From assembly GCA_037954235.1 (NCBI GenBank), contig JBBMOA010000015.1, forward strand, positions 26,144,569 through 26,208,568: a DNA stretch of 64,000 nt, written 5' to 3'. The stretch comes from Aulostomus chinensis (Eukaryota; Chordata; Actinopteri; Syngnathiformes; Aulostomidae). The notes beneath the pieces are model-generated. The model was given only the letters and a program-made list of their open reading frames with translations, was not told the origin of the DNA and did not search any database. Positions 1 to 13,590 of the stretch are shown here, one piece after another. Numbering within the stretch: the first letter of the stretch is position 1; each line of letters begins with the position of its first letter. The position numbers were made by a program, and so were the translations under genes.

Positions 1-2135
1 CAAGACCCTGACACAGCATGGAGACGGTCAGCAGACGAGAGGTAGGGACGCTGTGAAGGGATGGCGTGGATACAGGCAGTGTTGAGCTGGGGAGAGCAGA
101 CCTCCGCTCTATTATTCAGTGGACTCAGCTTAACTCGCCCACTCAGGCAGAAGTCAGATCTGTGACATCAGCAGAGGACAGTCGCGCAGTGATGGAGAAC
201 TTCATGTTTCTGTCAGATTTCTTCTTCGTCTCCAAACAGCAACCTCCCTGCTGTTGGCTGCTGTGCTTCTCAACTGCGACCCTCTGCTGTGTTCCTGCTG
301 AAGCCGGTGTGTTCTTCTGCTCTCAGTAGCGCCGCTGCTGCTGCCCCTGCTGGACGTGCTGGGTACCGCCTCGGTGCGCGTTCATACGCCGCATTTCATC
401 CCAGTTGAAAATACAATTTACTACTCCAGAGGCTGCAAGATGTGCTTAACAAATGAAGCAACACATTAGTCCCAGGTAAATATGATCACATGGAGATTAA
501 ATGTCGGAAAGAAATAACAATGAAAACCGATAATCTGACCGGTGAAACATGATATAAATTACAACCATTAAAAAGTAAAAGTAAGTAAAATAAAAGCAAA
601 ATTATTGAGACTGGCACTGAAAACTAAAAAGACCCTTCAAAACGTTAGAGGTGGCTGTCTGAAAAGGTGCCGCGGGGTTCAGAGAGGAGGGAGGAACCGT
701 CGGCAGACTCAAGAATCCACGCGCCGTTTTAGAAGCTGCCAAACTCAAAACTGGGACTTCGAAGAAAGAGAGGCGGTGGATCCAGACGTCAGTGTGAGGC
801 ATCAGAAGAAAAACTCTGCTTCTTCCAGTTGTTCACTTCACTTTTTTATTTCGGAGTGCCAGAGTTCCCTTACAGGACTAAAAAGTTCATCCTGATCTTG
901 AAATTCTTTTTCTTTCTCACAGTTTTCCTCCAAATGTGTTCAGACGGGTGACTTTGCACTTCCCCTTTGAGCGACATGTTTTTACACCCAGGTTTGTTTG
1001 AGGTTCTGCTGTTTGTGGTGAGACCATAGCTGGAAGTACAGGAACGTGTCAGGAGAAGGTTCTTGAGTGTGTGGTGGAACCAGAGCTCACAGTCAGTCAG
1101 GACTCTTTCATCTACAAGAAGAACCGGTGCAGCAGGACACAAGGGCACCGCCACCGTATCCCAGGCTTAGCTCCGCCCATGACGTCGGTCCTGTGGAAGT
1201 CCTGCACAACAGAGTGGTCTGGCTACGCGGGTCTAAGCCACAGGGAGGCCTCCTATGGAGGTCAGGGCCCCGCATGATGAGAGCTGCTTTGACTCCTCCC
1301 ACTGAGGATGGAAGTCAGAGGCAAAATAATGAAGGATGAAAACTTAGGCTTGAGGCCTGGAGGCAGACTTGAGACACTCGATCCATCCTGTCAATCAAAA
1401 GCCTACAAAGTTAACAAACGAGAGGCTTTATCTTAGCCTGAGAGTCACATGACAACACAGACTGTGGAGTCCTTGAATTCCCTGCTGCACGTCTATTGAT
1501 TGGCTCGCTGACATGGGTCATAGCAGCAGCCTCATCACCAGAGGGTCGCCATTCATTTCTGACACGGTGACCCTGATGGCAGCTGCCACAGAACTGCTGC
1601 AGAACTGAACGTAGCAGCAACAAACGGCGAAGGAATCTAAGCTGTAGCTAAAATGGAGTGTTGCAACATTACAAACAGTCACTGACCCGCCAACCACACA
1701 TCCCTCTGCAGCTCTTGCACAATTGTTGCAGACTTCCCTCCAGCTCTTGTGAACAGTGACGCGATGCTGTGACCTCATCTCGACTCCATTCAGAAACTCC
1801 TGGCAGGTAATAAAGGTGAATTCCTGCAGCGGCGGCGGAGGCTTCCAGTGGTGGAGGCACCAGAACACTGGGCTTTTTTGAGGCACTTCTTAGGGAGGCG
1901 TCTCCAACACTTTTGGAGAAATTGGAGAAGATTCGCCATGGAAATATTAAGGCTGACTGTGTCTTGGATGACTCAGCGTGTTTCAGGGGAGACAATAATA
2001 GAACACTGACAGGGAGTGACTCAGCATTTGTTTGGAGCTACAAATGGAACGTTGGGCCGATGGAGCTCCAGATGTCATTCACCTTCGTCGTCCTCACACA
2101 TTCCCACCTGTGAGAGGCTGCCCCCTCTGTCCCCC
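1..2135. other. No gene recognised; unique noncoding DNA
   Basis: Short open frames occur on both strands, but none shows a recognisable domain, a codon pattern or convincing splice boundaries. I see no repeat family here. It is read as intergenic or intronic sequence. Confidence 0.5.
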
Positions 2136-2166
<31 letters not shown>

Positions 2167-2186
2167 CAATAATAATAATCATCATG
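2136..2186. repeat. (AAT)n microsatellite
   Basis: A run of AAT triplets interrupted by AAC and ending in ATC triplets. Simple repeat. Confidence 0.95.
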
Positions 2187-3797
2187 TTTCTGTCTGATTG
2201 CGTGATGAGAATTACATTCATTTATCAAAAAAGGTAACAACTGATTTAGTATATTGTGACTTGTGATTGGTTGTTTCATCTTACAGGTTATATTGAGACG
2301 TGAAAATGTGTGTCATTTATAGATCAAATCTACGTTTCTCCTCAGGATGTCTGATTTAAGAGGAAGACGATGAATGATTGTGATAAGAAACATTTGGACG
2401 ACACTTTTGATGATGACAACTGAACTGCGATGTCTTTCATTTGCTCTGGCGTAGGTGAAATGAGTTATTAGCACTAAAAAGAATCAAGGTAACATTTTTG
2501 CATGGACATTTTTCAACAGAGTGGAGTTGACATAAAGAAGTTGAACAGCTTCAATGAAGTAACTTAACCTTTCAGTGTCAAGAAACCAGATCAAGTTAAG
2601 TATTTAGAGCTCAAAGTCTCACCAGATGAAATCAAAAGTGGCCTCAAAAGAACAAATTTGAAAACCCCTGCAAACGTTCACCTTAATCTGTTTCCACCGA
2701 GCCACTGGATTTGTTTTTTGCGCGAACATTTTATCTTGAATAGAAAATAGAAACATAACGTGTGAACGTCGTTTTGTTGTCGCGTGAACACGCACATGAG
2801 GCGCCGGCGTGTATTAGCCTGGTGGTGAGCTAATGCTAAGCTAGCAGGTGAACACACTTATTTTGTCATCCAAGGCATCTCAGAGCTGCTGCTCTTTTAA
2901 TTCATGTGTCACCGTCCACGGCTCTTCCTGGCGGCTGAACAAACCCTTTGACGTGCCTGAGGAGCAGCACACAGGCTCGGAAGCTGCACCTGCACTGCCC
3001 CACTTTAAGATCAACATGATTCATACAGGATGTGTCAAACACCCTTGTAGGACCCTGTGCATGTGTGCCATAACTTTGGTTCTGCACAGTGGAGCAGTGA
3101 ATGTTACTTCATTGCTCTGAATGGAATCTTCCATCGGGAGGAAAACTGGGTTTCAGTCCCAGAGTCTCGCAGGGCCGCATGTCCGTCCCCCTCCCAGCTA
3201 TTCTGACTGGTTTTTCATTCCTTTCTATTTTCCCCACATTCACATTTTTGTATAAATCAGTGAAAGGATGCCATTGGGTTTGCGCCTCCCTGCTGCGCCT
3301 AAGCTGGTCATCATTTTCTTCTGAGGTTTTTCATCAAGTTTCCAGTCCAAGTATTTTTAACACCCATTTTCTGCCCTGACTCTGATTGAGAATGTAGCAA
3401 CGCCACCTTGAGAGAATCATCTATGACAAATCAAACAATTTCACACTTCTCATAGAGAAACAGCACACCTTTGCAACCACACCGCTGAAAGATAGAAAAT
3501 ATGCCAGTCCTCACATATTCGATGGAGTTTGGCTGATTTTGCATTGCTTTATGTGTGCAGAACCGTGATTTGGGGGGGGGGGGGGGCTGACTTTTGTGCG
3601 CTTTTAAGAAGAAGAAGTCTCCGACTGACTTGATGTTATTCAGTGATTGTGCACTTCATCTTAGATGAGTGTTGGTTTGCACACAGTTATTTGCCCAACA
3701 GCCAGCACATTCAAGGATATACATTTACGATGAAGAAATCTAATATTCCTGAGAGGAATTATTTAAATGGCTCTCAGTTATGCGTCAAAATGTGTTT
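2187..3797. other. No gene recognised; contains a poly-G run
   Basis: Noncoding-looking sequence on both strands. The only structure I see is an uninterrupted run of 15 G at about 3572-3586. Confidence 0.5.
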
Positions 3798-3813
3798 GTG
3801 TTCAGATTTCCAT

Positions 3814-3924
3814 CCATCCATCCATCGTCATCTTCCGCTTATTCCTACACATTAAGGGTCGCGGGGGGGCTGGAGCCGATCCCAGCGTCAATGGGCGAGA
3901 GGCGGGGTTCACCCTGGACAGGTC
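3814..3924 (-). mobile_element. 5'-truncated V-SINE-like fragment with 16-bp target duplication
   Basis: The left edge is an ATCC-type tail (the 3' tail of a minus-strand SINE). It is followed by the conserved fish-repeat stretch containing GGCTGGAGCC and a CACCCTGGACAGG motif. The insert is bounded by a perfect 16-bp direct repeat (3798-3813 and 3925-3940, gtgttcagatttccat). Only about 110 bp of the 3' part is present, so the tRNA-like head is missing. Truncation at the 5' end with a long target duplication is the mark of LINE-type target-primed reverse transcription. Assignment to the V-SINE superfamily comes from similarity to the longer copies at 14630-15003 and 54281-54704. Confidence 0.85.
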
Positions 3925-6380
3925 GTGTTCAGATTTCCATTTTATGTAATTGTTAAATATTTGGTGTGGTTGGCGATGTGGGAGCGTCACTCAAACACAA
4001 CTGCTGAGTGTCTGTAGGAAGGTCCCTCTGTCCTCCGGAGACGTGAAGTCCCTCCTCTGCTCAGCTCTGTGGCAGAGAGAACAGATTTGAGGGAACAAGC
4101 GCTCAGTCTCTGTGTGCTGCAGTAAGACGTTGCGCTGTGCTGCACATCTGCCTGCACACGTCACATCTGCATGTCGCCAGCTTTTTGCGCAGCTTTTTGA
4201 GCAGTTTGAGACTTACTTTGATGAAGTTGTGCTTCAGATGCGTCACAAACATGGCTGCTCTTCAAAACGTTCCCAGCGCTGTTGGATCATCCTGAAAATG
4301 CATCTGACTTGTTTTTTCAGCAGATCAGACGCTTCGCAGCGGGGCTGTGCTTGTCTGAGGCATTTTTTGATTACTACTTTGGGCATGTAAACAACCACGA
4401 CTACCAGATGACTTGGTTATTTATTGATGAAAAGGTTGGGATCACCAATGGGAGTGATTTCATTCAGACTGAAGAGACACAGCCCATGTAAATGCAGCAC
4501 TTGACTCACATTAACATCAGAATAACTTCACCACGTCCCCCTGCAGGGAAATGCATTATTGATACACGTTGAATAAGAAATACAGCTGTAAAACTAAAAT
4601 ACTATCACCATTCAGAAAAATCCCAGCTCACTGCAGCAGGAAAATGAACCCTGGTGCAAAGATTCCACCGTTCTGGTTCAGTTAATAACAGATGAATTAG
4701 TCAATCAAGGTTTGTTCTCAGTGAAAATGGCCATCGCTGGAACGGAGCCCATTTGTATGCAGCAGCAACGCTGCCATACAGCAGGGTACCAATACCTTTA
4801 CAGCCAAGTGGGTTCTGGTTCAGCTGTCCCTTTTCATATTGCAGCCCTGCAGCCTGATGACACATGAATACTTGTTCTCACTTGTGCCATCCGTCCGTTC
4901 GGCGACATCTAGGACTGGGACCCGCTCATTTTACCAGCACTGATCAGTGGATTCTTGCTGGGAATTGTTCATTGATGATCTCACAGATGGATCGGTGGAA
5001 TGAACGCCAGCCTGTGTTCACTGTTGTTACAATGGCACTGCTGTGTGGGGCACTGACTCACTGTCAATGATTGTTCCATTGTGAAGCTTGAGAGACAGAA
5101 TCCCAATGTCCAGAATCAGAGTGAATTATCTCTCGTTCGACCTCTGGACCGCGGGCTGACAATCGTGTTCTGAATGTTAATTATCCACCAGCAGAATCGG
5201 TCGGAGCTGAATACACATTTCACGTCAGACTAAAGAATAAAAGCATCAATCCTGCAGGCTGGTCATCTGAACTAAATCCCATTGGACAAGAAAGAATGTT
5301 TTTATTTTTTGTCAGATTGACACATTTGACTGACTGTGACATCATTGACCGGACAGTTCCAGAGGCACATGCGCCGACAGCAGGAGCTTTGAAGAAAACG
5401 GCAATGAAAATGTTTGATAAATTTGTAGTTGGAATATAAAACTATCACGATTAACCTGAGAATTACAGAGACAAAGCCCCGCTGAGGAGTTAGTTCAAGG
5501 GTGAGGGGTGAAGGTGACCTGGATGACTGCGATCACCAGCTACATGTGTGGTCGCGGATCGTCTTTGTCATTCTCCTTACTGAGCTGGCGAAGCCTGGAG
5601 GCTGCAGGTAAACTTCAGCGTAGCTCAAGAAAAACACTGACATAAGAAATACAGCCAGCAGCTTCGCTTTTTATTAGGCTTGACAGCTAAAACCACTCAG
5701 CAGTGAGTGATGTGACCCACAGGAGTGGTAACAATGTGATAAATTGTCACTCTTTCAATCTCCATTACAGACGTAAGCTGTGTCAGATATGAGTAATATG
5801 AAGCCATAAAAAGGGATGAATTATACATTTTGCTCCAAACAGCAACAGCAGAACAGTGGAGAACTGACACCTGTTTGCAAACCAGTCTAATGGCTTCTTT
5901 TGTGTGATGAAGGGCGCTTTGGTTAACATGATTTACAATCACAATTTAGTCTAAATACATGCGCTGGCATAAATAAAGCGATGCACACACTGATCATCAG
6001 CAGCTAATATAGTCAGGCTTCAATTTCACAACCAATTTGACTCACTGAAAATTGCAATCCATCATGTTGAGAGTGCGGGATCAATGAGCAGAACCGAGCA
6101 GTGACGCTGTCTAGTGGCTGTAGGTGTGTCATTATGATAAATGGCTCCATCAGCTGGAGCTGAGGAGGTTACAACAAATCACACACAGGTCAGAAAAGTT
6201 GGGCAAGTTTTAGCCAGAACTTTATCTTGTGCCACCATCAATTTGATGAATGCGCAGCCTGGAGGGAAGCATCAGCGTGAGGGCTGCTTAACTAGAACGC
6301 CGCTGTAATCGGCTCCTGTTATTAATCCAAGAAGAGAGTTGAAACACACTCACGTATTAGCCACAGCCAGGCAGGGATTA

Positions 6381-6399
6381 AACACACACACACACACAC
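6381..6399. repeat. (CA)n microsatellite
   Basis: Short uninterrupted CA dinucleotide tract. Confidence 0.9.
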
Positions 6400-8606
6400 G
6401 AATGCATGCCAACCAGTTCAACATCACTGTTATCAGTCTTCAGCACAAACTCTTAATTCCTAAAACATGAACACATGTGCAACACGTGTTGCTTGTGTAG
6501 AAAGCAAACGGCAGCATACAGAGGAGTGCCCCGCCTCCACAGCGCAGTTCCACCACTGAAATTCTTCCACCAGTCACACACTCAGAGACTGACTCATAAA
6601 ACACTGCGTAGGTGGATTTATAGCCAATATTAGTAACCTGTGCAGGAGTTGCTTCCATGTCACACAATCTGGTGTGGACACAGAAGGAAGCGAGGAGGCC
6701 GGCTGGCGGCACAAACAGGTACAACGACTGCTAGGATCAAGCGAACTGAGGAAAGCTACTCAGAGGCAGACCAAGTAGAGTAAAACTACACAGACAGAGA
6801 AGGAAGAAGAGCAAAGAAGAACAGAGCAGCTGATCAGACCAAGAGACAACAGCAACAGAGACAAATGGAACTCGTGAGACGGGCGAGAGGACAGGATGAC
6901 TCGAGTGGAGCAGAGGGTGGACGACATTCAGGTTCAGAGCTGAGGACGAGGACGACGATGATGACGGTGATTAACTGACACAGGTCATCCTAGAAAAACA
7001 AGAGGGAAGCAGAACAATAAAGGGAGAAAGTAAAGGACGCAACGATATGGGAGGAAATTAAAAATCATCATAAAAGAGTTATACAAGAGTTCCTTTAATG
7101 AGAAACACTCATGACAACAAAACAAAAGATCAAGACTCAAGGTGAGAGAAAAAAGAGCCAAACTGAGTCACTTAACGTCATGAAGGAGTCTCGTGGATGA
7201 AGGACACATTTATATCCTGGAAGAAAAAAACCCTATCAGAGTATTTTTACACCTAAATCCAGTCTAATCCTGCACTCAGGGGCGTGTACTCGTTTTTAAA
7301 CCAATGAAAATGGCTTCTCTGATCTTCACCCCACCCCCCACTGTCACATGATGCTCTGTGGCCCCGAAAGAGTTTCCCCATGGACCAGCATTACAAAGGA
7401 AGCCCAAGACCTGAAACTGTGACCGTTCTCTTCTCACAGGGCTGGACTCAGTCTCACTGCAGCTGTAACATCAGGAATTATAGTCTAGATTACTGACATG
7501 CCAACGACAGCATAAGCGAATGTAACTTTGATGTAACTTTAACCTCTTGGTTCATCTCCTGGTTTATGTCCTGGTTTATCTCTGTCCCGTCATCTCCTCA
7601 AGCTGCACGAGTCTCTCCTGATTCTCTGTCCAAGGTCATCTCTGTCTCTGTGGGAGGGATGGAAGGGAGGGAGTGATGGAAGGCAGCCGTGGCCTCCCAG
7701 CAGAGTGACTGGATGCAGGACCTCCACAGCAGACACTCTGCACCTCTGTGCCAGTGACCAAAGCTCATCTCCTGTGGATGAATCACAAGAAGACGTGACG
7801 ACTGTTCCATGGCTGAGAAATGAGCAGTTACTGGATTATCTGAACTGTTTTCTTATTGATTGGAAAGTCAAGCAGCACCAGATTGTGTCAGAGAGCACAA
7901 ACATCGCAGTGTGAGTGCATGACTTGTGCATATGAGGCCATGTTTAATTACAGACTGTATTTCTCACAACCGTTATTAGTTCTGCATAATTACATTCATT
8001 TGTCACAGTCACAAGATGGCCTGGATTGTGAGCCATTTTGGTTTCACAATATTAAAGCTGATTAGAACCAAAAAATAATTATGCCTCTGATGATGCTCAA
8101 TTCAATAGAAATGAGTTGATAAAGGCAGCTCATCTGACATCCAAGAAACGTCGCGCTTCTTCCAGGTCGTTTGTGTTCAGTCACTCTGACCAATCAGAGG
8201 AAGTCACAAGCTGCCCATCCGGCACTTTCATGGAAAACAGGAGAATCCAAGGCAGACAGTGGCTGACGGGTCAGTGGAGACTGTCAGCTGGACGGCAGAC
8301 ACACGCCGATGCTGATCACACACGCCAGAGGCCATGTCAACACGTTGCGTTTCTCACACGACGACGCCACAAACACTCGGCACTGTCGCAAAGTATCAGA
8401 GCAGATGCGCCTTTGTGTCAACACATTTTTGTGTTAATGAAACAAATGTTAAATGCAAAATAAATACACAAAGGGAAAAACACACATACACAAAAAATGT
8501 GTGTAGAAAGTGCAGGCAGTGAATTATGAAGTAGCTGTGGAGTCTCCCAGTCGTGGTGGGGGAGAGTACTTCTCCTACACTCAGTACACATACTGCATGT
8601 GGTGGT

Positions 8607-8621
8607 GGGGGGGGGGGGGGG
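8607..8621. repeat. poly-G run after GGT repeats
   Basis: About 15 consecutive G residues directly following a GTGGTGGT motif. Confidence 0.9.
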
Positions 8622-9594
8622 CAACATATATGTAAATGCAAATAAAATGAATCCAAGGAGAAGGGGGCTGCATCCATGAACACTTGATTCTGGTAAATTA
8701 TTCAAGGATGGCCTTGTTGTGCCCACGGGTGTCTGGATGTGGCGGCAGCGGTGGCGGCAGCGGCAGCGGCAGGCACGGCGTATTTGTAGACCAAATGGTA
8801 CGTTAGTAGTACAACATCACCGTGAGTGATGATGTAGTACCACCTAGTAGTTTGATATCAACTGGGTGGTTTTCGCTACAGCTCATGGCTCAATGCAGAC
8901 TAAGCAGTTAGCATCACCATGGCAACCCCTAACTTCAGCTGAACCCTCCCAGGTGAGCATCTCTACACACTTGTGATTTGTTCCTATTCGTGAAAACATA
9001 AAGGAGACGTACAGACAAGATGTAGACCTGTGTGTCATGTGACTCTTGGACCTTGGTGGAGCTGTGCACTCCTACGTGAGCCTCACATTCATATCGCGTT
9101 CAGAATGAGCCTGTTTGATTGGTTGAGTTCTCGGCAACGGAGAGCAAATTCCCTCTGGTATACGTCAGAATATCATCTTCATCTGAATTTCTAAACTTGG
9201 CTCCTTTTTTCGTCCTTTCACATTTATTCTAGGACAGCTTAATTTGCAGATGCAAATGAGAGTTGTACCACTTCCTCCACCCGTCTGAGCCCAGTGTACC
9301 AGACCATTATTCTCAGTTCCTCGTGGAGACAAAATGAAGATAATGTTGTTACAAGCTTGAAGTAGGCTACAGTCAAAGTGACAGTCAAATTAATTCGAGG
9401 TATAAGAACACAATGCCGCTTACAAATGTCAAAGAACCCGGCAGAACCGGCCCTCTCTGTCCACGGCTGCTGTCAAAGTGTCCTCTAACAGTGCAGGTAG
9501 GAAGCAGCTGCTCAACGGCAGTGTTGGCAGGCAGCTCCCTGGAGCAGAGTTATACGTATGGTCTCCTTCTATTCAAAACCATAAAATATTATCA

Positions 9595-9619
9595 ACACAC
9601 ACACACACACACACACACT
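9595..9619. repeat. (CA)n microsatellite
   Basis: Uninterrupted CA tract followed by a few CTCA units. Confidence 0.9.
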
Positions 9620-11249
9620 CACTCACGCGCACTATAACAACTAACTGGCAAGTGTACAAGGGTACAGAAGGGGCTCCAATAAAATTTGAAGAGTGGTCAA
9701 AGGTTTACATTCTCCTCTGCGGGTGTTAAACCAAATCCTACAAGCTCTCTGATAATAGTTCATTTGGGGGAATGCATCTCTGTAACTGCAGCGCCAGCAA
9801 ATGTTTAGTTTGGACAGAGAGACTGAAATGGTTGGAGATCCAGGAGCTCCTCTTGAGTGTAAATGACACCGCTCACCAACAAAAGCACACTTTAGGAGTT
9901 CCAGGCTGCTCATGATTCCTCCTGGTCAGCAGGGGTTGTACCTCAGACGCAGCTTCGTGAACGAACACCTCGTCTATGTTTCTATCACACTCACTCAACT
10001 CAACCAGTAACAAATGCATGAAGCAAAGAAACCAGTCCAGACCAGTTGGTGTTCATGGGACACTTGAAGGCTCAGTTAAATCTGCTCTATCATTATGAGA
10101 GGTCATGGGTCAAGTTCTATTTATAATATTGGAGTCACTTTTAATGACGATCACAGTGAAATTCCCCCCAAAATTACTAAAACTGTTAAATGTTAATTAC
10201 AGTGACTGTGCATGACCACGCTTTCAAGTCCCAGTGAAATACTGCCAGACTGCTCGTCTGCCACGGACGCAAGCGCAGCCTGCAGTGATGAACATGGTTC
10301 GTCTTTCAGTGCGAGCCCGTCTCCCCCCCGCTGAAGAGCTCCCGTGATGGCTGAATGTGTGGTGGTGGCAGGCAGCATGAGCCCAGACGAACACCAGACA
10401 ATAAAATATTGACCAAGGAGGGACAGAAATGATCCAGAGGACACGGGACCAAGAGGATCCTCTGATACAAATATACAGACTGTCAGCAGACTCGTCGGAG
10501 TCGCGGAGTTGACAAGTGTCACATGAGCACTGCTGGAAACCTGCAAATCAGAATGTTGAATAAGTCAAAACAAATCTGCCTGTCAGCCCTGCTTCCCAGT
10601 TTGTCACCCACTCCTCCCAGTTTGATTTGGCATATGTGCAGGTTGTATGGCCTAACAGCAGAATCAGTTTTCACCTACATAGTGTATTTTGCCTTTTGAA
10701 TACATGTGACAAAGACAAGTGTTCCCTCCTCCAGCACTTCTTTGAGACTCCAGGATGCAGAAGAGCCAGCCACGTAGAGTTAGCTTGATACAAAAGGCCA
10801 CCAACTGCTAACAACAGTGACTTTGTTCAAAAACGTTCCTTTACAAACTCTTAATTGCATTGTCCTGTATAACCCATGTATCTTCATCCAGGTCAATGCT
10901 CGGGAATCAGCAAACACTTGGATTTGAGGGCAAAACAAAGTAACTTCAACACTTCCAGTTTGGCACAACCATGAACGAGTGTGACCAGCTGGCGCATTAA
11001 GTTGAACCAACTCACTCACACTCATGCACATTCGTCTACAGAAGCACCAAACCAGAATGGGCTGGCTTTCTTACCTTCAACGACACCCCAAGGTCACTCT
11101 GTCATCGGTTCAATCCACACAATGAAGCAAAACGTGAGGCTGTCACTGAGCAACAGGTACAACCTTAAGGTTGGAGGTTCACCAAAAAAGGAATAAAAAA
11201 ATTATCATTGTATGACAGAGGCTTTAGACACAAAATTAAAAAAATAATC

Positions 11250-11316
11250 ATCCATCCATCCATCCATTTTCTTATCCTGTTAGAGTCGCAGGAGGAGGCT
11301 GGAGCCTATCCCAGCG
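11250..11316 (-). mobile_element. Very short 5'-truncated V-SINE-like fragment with target duplication
   Basis: A 67-bp insert with ATCC repeats at its left edge and the GGCTGGAGCCTATCCCAGC motif at its right. It is bounded by an 11-bp direct repeat (aaaaaataatc) at 11239-11249 and 11317-11327. This is the same family as the insert at 3814-3924 but truncated even further. The A-rich duplication fits a LINE endonuclease target. Confidence 0.8.
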
Positions 11317-11327
11317 AAAAAATAATC

Positions 11328-13015
11328 GAAATCAGATTTTTGTTCATGTCCGTACGCAAAAGTTCAACAAGGACACTCAGTCAGCTCCTGGTGGTCAAAC
11401 ACTCAGGGGCGTGGCCAAGTTTCCGATGTCTCCAGCTGATCACTTCTAATAGCCCAGCGACATACTTTAATTATCAGGCGATCATATGGTCGATGTCTTC
11501 AGACACCTATCTCTGTTTCTGCCTGGCTGTGCTACTCTTGTGCACCCTTCATCCTCCCAAAACCCATAGGATGGCTGGTCCCCTGCTTCATCTGCTACCA
11601 GTCCGCTCCAGTCCCCTTCCCTCTATCTCGATGTCTCTCAGCTAAACTTGGATTACGTTCTTGCGGAGTCACTGAAATGTGTCCAAGAGAAAACACAAAG
11701 AAAGCCAGCGACTCATCAGTAACTTAGACCCAGATCTGACTGTTTCTCCAGAGTTCAGCAGGGATGGGGATGCTGAAGGGGCCAAACTGGCATTGGTTCC
11801 TCCACACAGAAACAGGGTGTATCCATGACTGGATCGGCCCAAACCTCCTCTTCCAAGAGAGTGGTGAGGCTAAGAAGCACTTCTCCTTTTTGATGTCATG
11901 GTGTGGTTGAGAGTCCCTGCAGGACACCCTGTCACAGCGTGCATGGATATAATCGCACCATTTGTTTGCCCTTTCTCTTCATTATTATAAAGACATCATT
12001 TCAATAAAAGTGAACAAACAACATTGTTGAATTGATTTTAAGTTTAATTGACTTTGGAGTTCAGTCAGCTGTGTCACTGTGCTGCTGTTCTATGCTGCCA
12101 ACACAGTATGGAGAGCAGTATAATTGGAACAAGGCCACGGATGAACTCTTGGCACCGTGACATTGGAGCGTAGGAATTCGAGGGCTCCAGACGTGCTGGT
12201 GGGTGAGTGCTGTTCCCTCTGGACAGAACTGGCCAGCTATTTTCCTCCGGTCAGATTCAAGTTTGGGTGTGTATGGATCCTCTAGTGCAACTGTCAGCTG
12301 GAGCGAGCAGTGAGTGAACTGGCTGGTGACATGGAACATCAGACGTCTCTGTCTATGAGAAACTAGTTATAAGAACTAGGCTTTTGTGGACTGATGACTT
12401 CGCAGCTGAGTGGGGGTAGACCAGGATCCGCTCGAGACTATGAAGACCACGTAGTGGCTCAACCTGGACTGTTCAAGTTCAGGTCTGGTTGAGGTGCGAC
12501 AAAGCAGAGCGGCGCAGGAATGTGTCCTGCTGCAAGGAGTCATTTTCAGCAATGATCAAAATTCCAATGGAAGAATCCTGCTGGGTTTTGGTGGAGGGAA
12601 CCCACAGTGATGCTAACATCCTACAGAAGTACTTCATCCCTGCAAAACTGTGGTGTGGATAGTCCACTCCTGGCTCTCAGCTCAACTGGGTTCCTTGGGA
12701 ACCTTTGATTGTGAACATGAAGGACTCTACTGGGAATGTGATGGCTTGATGGTCACTTCTTGAACCTGACTATGAATAGTGATCAACGGATGTAGAAACA
12801 ATGATTTTGTGAGTCTCTCATGGAGCTCTGTGGAGCGTTGGAGCAGAGATGTCTGGCTCACGTAGCTCACGGGGGTCAGAGACGAACTGCGTTTAGACAT
12901 CTAGCTGCTCTTCAGCAGGAAGCTGAGCTCACACATGTTGGCTGTGCTTCTGCTGAGGATCAGGGTCTCTTATGGGCTGCTCTGGTTAACATGGAGGTGG
13001 AGCAGCTGATTGTGG

Positions 13016-13020
<5 letters not shown>
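11328..13020. other. No gene recognised
   Basis: Several frames of 60-90 codons occur on the minus strand (for example 12061-12339), but they show no known domain and no splice signals that build a gene. They may derive from an old, unrecognised repeat. Confidence 0.4.
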
Positions 13021-13066
<46 letters not shown>

Positions 13067-13168
13067 ATGTGTGTGTGCATGTATGTGTGTGTGTGTGTGC
13101 ATGTGTGTGTGCATGTATGTGTGTGTGTGTGCATGTGTGTGTGTGTGTGTGCATGTATGTGTGTGTGA
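13021..13168. repeat. (GT)n microsatellite with GCAT interruptions
   Basis: About 150 bp of GT repeats broken at intervals by GCATGT or GTATGT, which makes a loose higher-order pattern. Open frames across it encode only Cys-Val or His-Thr runs and are not genes. Confidence 0.95.
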
Positions 13169-13542
13169 GTTTGAAAAAAAACCTTCATATGTCATGTCCT
13201 CAACCCTTCAACCACACACTTGTTAAGCTCAATGCTTCTTGGCAACTGTCTCTGTTGTCACTGCCAAAAATGACACATTACACATGATATTGACTCTTTC
13301 AATCGTCCTCTTTCTTGTAGTTCATGTTCTACTGCTTCATACCTGCTTAATTACCTATGTGAGCTGGCGTAGACTGCAACCGTAGACCTCCACAGACCCG
13401 TACAGCTGACATCCATCAGGACAGTCCTCTATCTGGCCTGCTGGCTGTTCCTCTGTCGCTAAACTCTCTGATACTTCTGAATAGAGATAATTAAACACCC
13501 AAACAGACATGAAGTCAGCGTTCCTAGAACATGAACTGGTCT

Positions 13543-13543
<1 letters not shown>

Positions 13544-13589
<46 letters not shown>
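13544..13589. repeat. (CA)n microsatellite
   Basis: Uninterrupted run of about 23 CA units. Confidence 0.95.

Positions 13590-13590
<1 letters not shown>

Larger units (their letters stand above)
3941..11238. other. Long stretch without a recognisable gene
   Basis: Both strands carry only short spurious frames. I find no splice-bounded exon, RNA gene or classifiable transposon. Small features are CA tracts at 6381-6399 and 9595-9619, a poly-G run at 8607-8621 and a short GGCAGC-rich patch near 8740-8776. Possible conserved regulatory DNA cannot be judged without alignment. Confidence 0.45.

Noticed and set aside
11208..11645. 145-codon plus-strand frame
   Set aside because: It runs across a SINE insertion and its target duplication, so it cannot be an ancestral gene frame.
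12061..12339. 92-codon minus-strand frame that looks protein-like
   Set aside because: I could not match it to any family and found no supporting splice sites or partner frame. It may come from an unrecognised old repeat.
12960..13287. Cys-Val and His-Thr repeat frames
   Set aside because: Translations of the GT/CA microsatellite.
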